Positions 23,123 through 26,709 of a stretch of DNA of 26,709 bases are shown one piece after another. This stretch comes from UKL13-2 sp031431435 (GTDB taxonomy: Bacteria > Pseudomonadota > Gammaproteobacteria > Burkholderiales > Usitatibacteraceae): contig JANPDI010000163.1 of NCBI GenBank assembly GCA_031431435.1, forward strand, positions 1 to 26,709. The letters run 5' to 3'. The position numbers were made by a program, and so were the translations under genes. How positions within the stretch are numbered: position 1 is the stretch's first letter; every line of letters begins with the position of its first letter. The notes below the pieces were generated by a model that worked only from the letters and a program-made list of their open reading frames with translations, was not told where the DNA came from and ran no database searches.

Positions 23123-24871
23123 ATGAAACTCTCTGATGCGCCACAACAAACCAGTGAACAGTCGCAATTGCTAACCGGCGCGGAGATTGTCTGTCATGCC
23201 ATGAAAGCAGAAGGCGTTGAATTTGTGTTTGGTTATCCCGGTGGCGCGGTGCTGGTGATTTACGACGAGATTCACAAACAAAAAAACTTCAAGCACGTAC
23301 TGGTGCGACACGAGCAAGCGGCGGTACATGCAGCCGACGCCTATTCCCGTGCAACCGGTCGTCCAGGGGTGGCATTGGTCACATCCGGCCCGGGCGTGAC
23401 CAATGCGGTCACCGGTATTGCAACCGCGTATATGGATTCGATCCCGATGGTGATCATCACCGGCCAGGTACCGACCTATGCCATCGGCCAGGATGCATTC
23501 CAGGAATGTGACACGGTCGGCATTACCCGGCCCTGCGTAAAACATAATTTTCTGGTCAAGGATGTTGGTGACCTGGCCGAGACTATCAAGAAGGCATTTT
23601 TTATCGCCACCACCGGCCGCCCCGGACCCGTGGTTGTCGACATTCCAAAAGATGTATCAATGGCCAAGGCGCCGTTCCATTACCCGGCCTCCGTCGATAT
23701 GCGTTCGTATCGCCCGACCAACAAAGGACATAGCGGGCAAATCAAAAAAGCCATGCAGATGTTGCTGTCGGCCGAGCGGCCGATGATCTACGTTGGCGGC
23801 GGTGCCATTTTGGGCAACGCTTCGGCCGAGGTTGCCGAATTGGTGCGTGCGCTGGGTTTCCCGTGCACCAATACGTTAATGGGTCTCGGCGCATATCCAT
23901 CGTCGGACAAACAATTTGTCGGCATGCTGGGAATGCACGGCACGGTTGAAGCCAACATGGCAATGCAAAACTGCGACGTGTTGATTGCAATCGGCGCGCG
24001 ATTTGACGATCGTGTAATCGGCAATCCGACACACTTCAATGCGGGCAATCCGACCCGCAAAATCATCCACATTGATATTGACCCGTCGTCAATTTCAAAG
24101 CGTGTCAAGGTCGATGTGCCGATTGTCGGCAACATCAAGGATGTCTTGATCGACTTGAATGCACAAATCAAGGCGGCAGAACAAAAGCCGGGGTTGATTG
24201 CAGCGTGGTGGAAACAGATCGAGGAATGGCGTTCGAAAGATTGTTTGAAATACAAATTTTCCGAGACCATCATCAAACCCCAATACGTGATTCAAAAACT
24301 CTGGGAAGTGACCAAGGGTGATGCCTTTGTGACGTCCGATGTTGGACAACATCAGATGTGGGCGGCGCAATACTACGGCTTCGACAAGCCGCGTCGCTGG
24401 ATTAATTCCGGCGGGCTTGGCACCATGGGCGTTGGATTACCCTATGCGATGGGCTGCAAATTCGCCTTCCCCGACGCCGACGTGGCATGTGTCACCGGCG
24501 AGGGGTCAATCCAGATGAATATCCAGGAGTTATCGACCTGCAAGCAATATGATCTGCCGATCAAAGTGATTTTGCTCAATAACCGCTATCTCGGCATGGT
24601 CCGGCAGTGGCAGCAATTTTTCCACGGCAACCGCCATGCGGAAAGTTATATGGACGCGCTGCCGGACTTCGTGAAACTTGCCGAAGCCTACGGACATGTC
24701 GGCATGAAGATTGAAAAACCGGGCGATGTCGAAGGCGCGCTGAAGGAGGCGTTTGCGATGAAGAAGCGCCTGGTATTTATGGACTTCCAGACCGATCAGA
24801 CGGAGAACGTATTTCCGATGGTGCCGGGCGGCAAAGGCATCTCGGAAATGATTCTCGCTGAAGATCTATAA
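23123..24871 (+). CDS. ilvB: Acetolactate synthase large subunit IlvB
   Basis: Thiamine-diphosphate, FAD and Mg-dependent enzyme that condenses pyruvate with pyruvate or 2-ketobutyrate, the first common step to valine, leucine and isoleucine. The 582 residues match the biosynthetic form. FGYPGGAVLVIYDEI and catalytic E64 in VRHEQAAVHAADAYSRATG are present, as are the central FAD domain (MLGMHGTVEANMA, IGARFDDRV) and the diphosphate motif GEGS (459-462) through NN (486-487). The typical Asp of GDGS is Glu, a variant I recall as common in betaproteobacterial homologues. ATG 23123 with GGTGA five bases upstream is chosen over the in-frame GTG at 23114. ilvN and ilvC follow on the same strand. 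Confidence 0.97.
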   Translation: MKLSDAPQQTSEQSQLLTGAEIVCHAMKAEGVEFVFGYPGGAVLVIYDEIHKQKNFKHVLVRHEQAAVHAADAYSRATGRPGVALVTSGPGVTNAVTGIATAYMDSIPMVIITGQVPTYAIGQDAFQECDTVGITRPCVKHNFLVKDVGDLAETIKKAFFIATTGRPGPVVVDIPKDVSMAKAPFHYPASVDMRSYRPTNKGHSGQIKKAMQMLLSAERPMIYVGGGAILGNASAEVAELVRALGFPCTNTLMGLGAYPSSDKQFVGMLGMHGTVEANMAMQNCDVLIAIGARFDDRVIGNPTHFNAGNPTRKIIHIDIDPSSISKRVKVDVPIVGNIKDVLIDLNAQIKAAEQKPGLIAAWWKQIEEWRSKDCLKYKFSETIIKPQYVIQKLWEVTKGDAFVTSDVGQHQMWAAQYYGFDKPRRWINSGGLGTMGVGLPYAMGCKFAFPDADVACVTGEGSIQMNIQELSTCKQYDLPIKVILLNNRYLGMVRQWQQFFHGNRHAESYMDALPDFVKLAEAYGHVGMKIEKPGDVEGALKEAFAMKKRLVFMDFQTDQTENVFPMVPGGKGISEMILAEDL

Positions 24872-24947
24872 ACCGGATCTGGCGAGGCGCTTGATCTGAA
24901 AATGTTGCTCCGGCATGACAACTTGAATAGACAATAGCGAAAATACG

Positions 24948-25439
24948 ATGCGGCATATTCTTTCCCTTTTGCTTGAAAACGAATCCGGTGCGTTGTCACG
25001 CGTTGCCGGGCTTTTTTCCGCGCGCGGTTACAACATCGAATCACTCACCGTTGCGCCGACTGAAGACGCGACCCTGTCGCGCATGACCATTGTCACCAGC
25101 GGCTCGGACGATGTGATCGAACAAATCACCAAGCAGGTCAATAAGTTGGTTGATGTTGTCAAGATTGTCGACCTAAATGAAGGCAAACACGTCGAGCGTG
25201 AATTGATGCTGGTAAAGGTGCGTGCGGTTGGCAAGGATCGCGAGGAACTCAAGCGCACCGCAGACATTTTCCGCGCACGCGTCATTGATGTGACCGAGAA
25301 GACGTTTGTCATTGAACTGACCGGCACCGGCGACAAGCTGGATGCTTTTTTGGAGGCCATCGACCGCGCGCTGATTTTGGAGGCTGTGCGTACCGGCGCG
25401 TGCGGGTTGGGTCGTGGCGAATGGATTGTGAAGGCTTGA
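24948..25439 (+). CDS. ilvN: Acetolactate synthase small (regulatory) subunit
   Basis: The 163-residue regulatory partner of IlvB. It raises catalytic activity and confers valine feedback inhibition. The N-terminal ACT domain (about residues 2-75) is clear: HILSLLLENESGALSRVAGLFSARGYNIESLTV and then RMTIVTSG. The C-terminal half (ELMLVKVRAVGKDREELKR through ALILEAVRTGACGLGRGEW) is the usual ALS small-subunit domain and is complete. The Gly/Asn effector-site region between strand 1 and helix 1 is intact, so valine sensitivity is expected. It lies 76 bases after ilvB and 113 bases before ilvC. The symbol ilvH is also used for this long form. Confidence 0.95.
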   Translation: MRHILSLLLENESGALSRVAGLFSARGYNIESLTVAPTEDATLSRMTIVTSGSDDVIEQITKQVNKLVDVVKIVDLNEGKHVERELMLVKVRAVGKDREELKRTADIFRARVIDVTEKTFVIELTGTGDKLDAFLEAIDRALILEAVRTGACGLGRGEWIVKA

Positions 25440-25467
25440 TGTTGCAATTATGTGGACGCGCGATCGT

Positions 25468-25497
25468 TTGATTCAGGGCAGTTCCCAACGGTAAATT
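25468..25497 (+). promoter_or_regulatory. Possible internal promoter for ilvC
   Basis: TTGATT at 25468-25473 and TAAATT at 25492-25497 with an 18-base spacer in the ilvN-ilvC gap. It could allow separate ilvC expression. Confidence 0.35.
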
Positions 25498-25552
25498 TTG
25501 CCGGGTGGATTGGTCGCACGTTGAATAAAGTTCAGGAAAAAAGGAAAACAAA

Positions 25553-26569
25553 ATGAAAGTGTATTACGACAAAGATTGTGATCTCTCACTGATCAAGGGT
25601 AAAAAAGTCACCATCGTTGGTTATGGCTCACAAGGCCACGCCCATGCGCAAAATCTGAGTGACTCGGGGGTGAAGGTCACGGTTGGGTTGCGCAAGGGTG
25701 GCGCATCGTGGGACAAGGCAAAAAAAGCCGGGCTGAAAGTTGCTGAAGTCGCCGACGCCGTCAAGACCGCAGATGTCGTGATGATGTTGCTGCCGGATGA
25801 AAACATTGGTGACGTCTACAAGTCGGAGATCCACGACAACATCAAAAAAGGTGCGGCACTTGCATTCGCCCACGGATTCAACGTCCATTACGGCGTCCTC
25901 AGCCCGCGTGCCGACCTCGACGTCATCATGATTGCCCCCAAGGGCCCCGGCCATCTGGTGCGCTCGACCTATGTTGCGGGTGGCGGTGTGCCATCGCTGA
26001 TCGCCGTTTGGCGCGATAACTCAGGCAAGGCAAAAAATCTGGCGCTGTCCTACGCCAAGGCAAACGGCGGTTCACGCGGTGGCGTCATTGAAACCAATTT
26101 TCGCGAAGAAACCGAGACCGATTTGTTCGGCGAACAAGCCGTTTTGTGTGGCGGTATTGTCGAACTCATCAAGGCTGGCTACGAAACCCTGGTGGAAGCC
26201 GGATACGCGCCCGAGATGGCCTATTTTGAATGCTTGCACGAAACCAAATTGATTGTGGATTTGATCTATGAAGGCGGGATCGCCAACATGAACTATTCCA
26301 TTTCGAATAATGCCGAATATGGCGAATATGTGAGCGGACCGCGTGTCATTACCGAACAGACCAAGAAGGTGATGAAGGACATTCTGCGCGACATTCAAAC
26401 CGGCGAATATGCAAAGTCGTTTATCCTCGAAAATAAGGCCGGTGCACCGACGCTGAACGCGCGCCGCCGTTTGTTGCGTGAACACCCGATTGAAGAGGTG
26501 GGTGAGAAGTTGCGATCGATGATGCCGTGGATCAAAAAGAATAAGCTGGTGGATCAGTCGCGCAACTAG
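25553..26569 (+). CDS. ilvC: Ketol-acid reductoisomerase IlvC (class I)
   Basis: Mg-dependent, NAD(P)H-using enzyme that isomerises and reduces acetolactate or acetohydroxybutyrate to the dihydroxy acids, the second step of branched-chain amino acid synthesis. The 338 residues are the short class I form. The N-terminal Rossmann domain (VGYGSQGHAHAQNLSDSGV, LRKGGASWDKA) is complete. The knotted C-terminal domain has the metal residues in NFREETETDLFGEQAVLCGG, plus ECLHETKLIVDLIYEGG and SNNAEYGEYVSGPRV. The ribosome binding site AGGAAAA lies just before ATG 25553. The last 13 codons and the following 16 bases recur, with changes, at the window end. Confidence 0.97.
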   Translation: MKVYYDKDCDLSLIKGKKVTIVGYGSQGHAHAQNLSDSGVKVTVGLRKGGASWDKAKKAGLKVAEVADAVKTADVVMMLLPDENIGDVYKSEIHDNIKKGAALAFAHGFNVHYGVLSPRADLDVIMIAPKGPGHLVRSTYVAGGGVPSLIAVWRDNSGKAKNLALSYAKANGGSRGGVIETNFREETETDLFGEQAVLCGGIVELIKAGYETLVEAGYAPEMAYFECLHETKLIVDLIYEGGIANMNYSISNNAEYGEYVSGPRVITEQTKKVMKDILRDIQTGEYAKSFILENKAGAPTLNARRRLLREHPIEEVGEKLRSMMPWIKKNKLVDQSRN

Positions 26570-26585
26570 ACAGACTCACCGCGCC
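26525..26585 (+). repeat. Direct repeat, copy 1 (ilvC 3' end)
   Basis: These 61 bases cover the last ilvC codons, the stop and 16 bases beyond. They match 26649-26709 at 55 of 61 positions, 124 bases apart. Confidence 0.85.
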
Positions 26586-26603
26586 GACTACATTCGGCTT
26601 GGG

Positions 26604-26646
26604 CTTTTGCCGGCGGGAAGCATGCTTCCCGAAACACCTGCAAAAG
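26604..26646. repeat. Large composite palindrome downstream of ilvC
   Basis: CGGGAAGCATGCTTCCCG (26614-26631) is a perfect 18-base palindrome. It is framed by CTTTTGC (26604-26610) and GCAAAAG (26640-26646), which also pair, with the right arm offset by five unpaired bases. It lies between the two ilvC-end copies. Transcribed, it would make a stable hairpin 35 bases after the ilvC stop and could end or protect the ilv transcript, though there is no T-run. Confidence 0.65.
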
Positions 26647-26648
26647 AA

Positions 26649-26709
26649 CCGGGGATCAAAAAGAACAAAATGGTGGACCAGTCGCGCAACTAGGCAGACT
26701 CACCGCGCC
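26649..26709 (+). repeat. Direct repeat, copy 2: diverged remnant of an ilvC 3' end
   Basis: Reading in the matching frame gives IKKNKMVDQSRN and a TAG stop, against IKKNKLVDQSRN in ilvC. The six differences are three synonymous codon changes, Leu to Met, Trp to Gly at the left edge, and one base after the stop. There is no start or upstream ilvC sequence, so this is a fragment. The match reaches the last base of the window, so its true right end is unknown. Confidence 0.8.

Noticed and set aside
1..26709. tRNA, rRNA, CRISPR, insertion sequence, prophage or defence genes
   Set aside because: None of the expected motifs, repeats or proteins were found on either strand by reading; gene content is metabolic and housekeeping.

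Overview
The window looks like a chromosomal segment of a Betaproteobacterium. The evidence is the set of lineage-typical families (DUF3460, DUF3619, DUF3106, a GlrK-like sensor kinase N-terminus), a sigma factor/DUF3619/DUF3106/RDD block beside ilvBNC, and moderately GC-rich sequence with standard bacterial start sites. The order cannot be fixed from this sequence. No rRNA, tRNA, CRISPR array, integrase or transposase was recognised.

Layout. (1) 1-580: the start of a sensor histidine kinase leaving the window leftward, divergent from a small DUF3460 gene. (2) 652-8352, all minus strand and tightly packed in transcription order: UPF0114 membrane protein, class I Fe-S fumarase, a pseudo-receiver/Ser-Thr kinase fusion, mfd and serB. 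The kinase and mfd genes overlap by 4 bases. (3) 8469-11299, minus: an AMP-forming acyl-CoA synthetase and, upstream of it, a CitE/HpcH-type CoA-ester lyase. They read from a good promoter with a 20-bp palindrome directly upstream of its -35. (4) 11585-19077, plus: an acetate-use block of acs, a cNMP-binding/CBS/DUF294 nucleotidyltransferase, a DEDDh exonuclease, then from its own promoter a DUF4212 small subunit and a sodium:solute symporter, closed by a strong terminator. (5) 19148-20584, plus: a small unknown membrane protein and lptG without lptF beside it. (6) 20591-22726, minus: ECF-type sigma factor, DUF3619, DUF3106 and RDD membrane protein, probably one operon with an envelope role. 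(7) 23123-26569, plus: ilvB, ilvN and ilvC, which make the branched-chain amino acid precursors. After ilvC the last 61 bases of the window repeat the ilvC 3' end.

How it fits together. Acetate or other carboxylates would enter through the DUF4212/symporter pair and be activated by Acs. The acyl-CoA synthetase/lyase pair probably feeds or drains acetyl-CoA from another CoA thioester, and fumarase serves the TCA cycle. The DUF294 protein and exonuclease travel with this block and are likely regulatory. The most unusual points are: the diverged 61-bp copy of the ilvC end with a large palindrome between the copies; a complete EF-hand loop inside the symporter; the nucleotidyltransferase/exonuclease pair; a kinase with a receiver domain that lacks its phospho-acceptor; a perfect CRP-like site just downstream of the symporter promoter; and a terminator hairpin that occupies the translation start region of the UPF0114 gene. 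No mobile element or defence system was seen.
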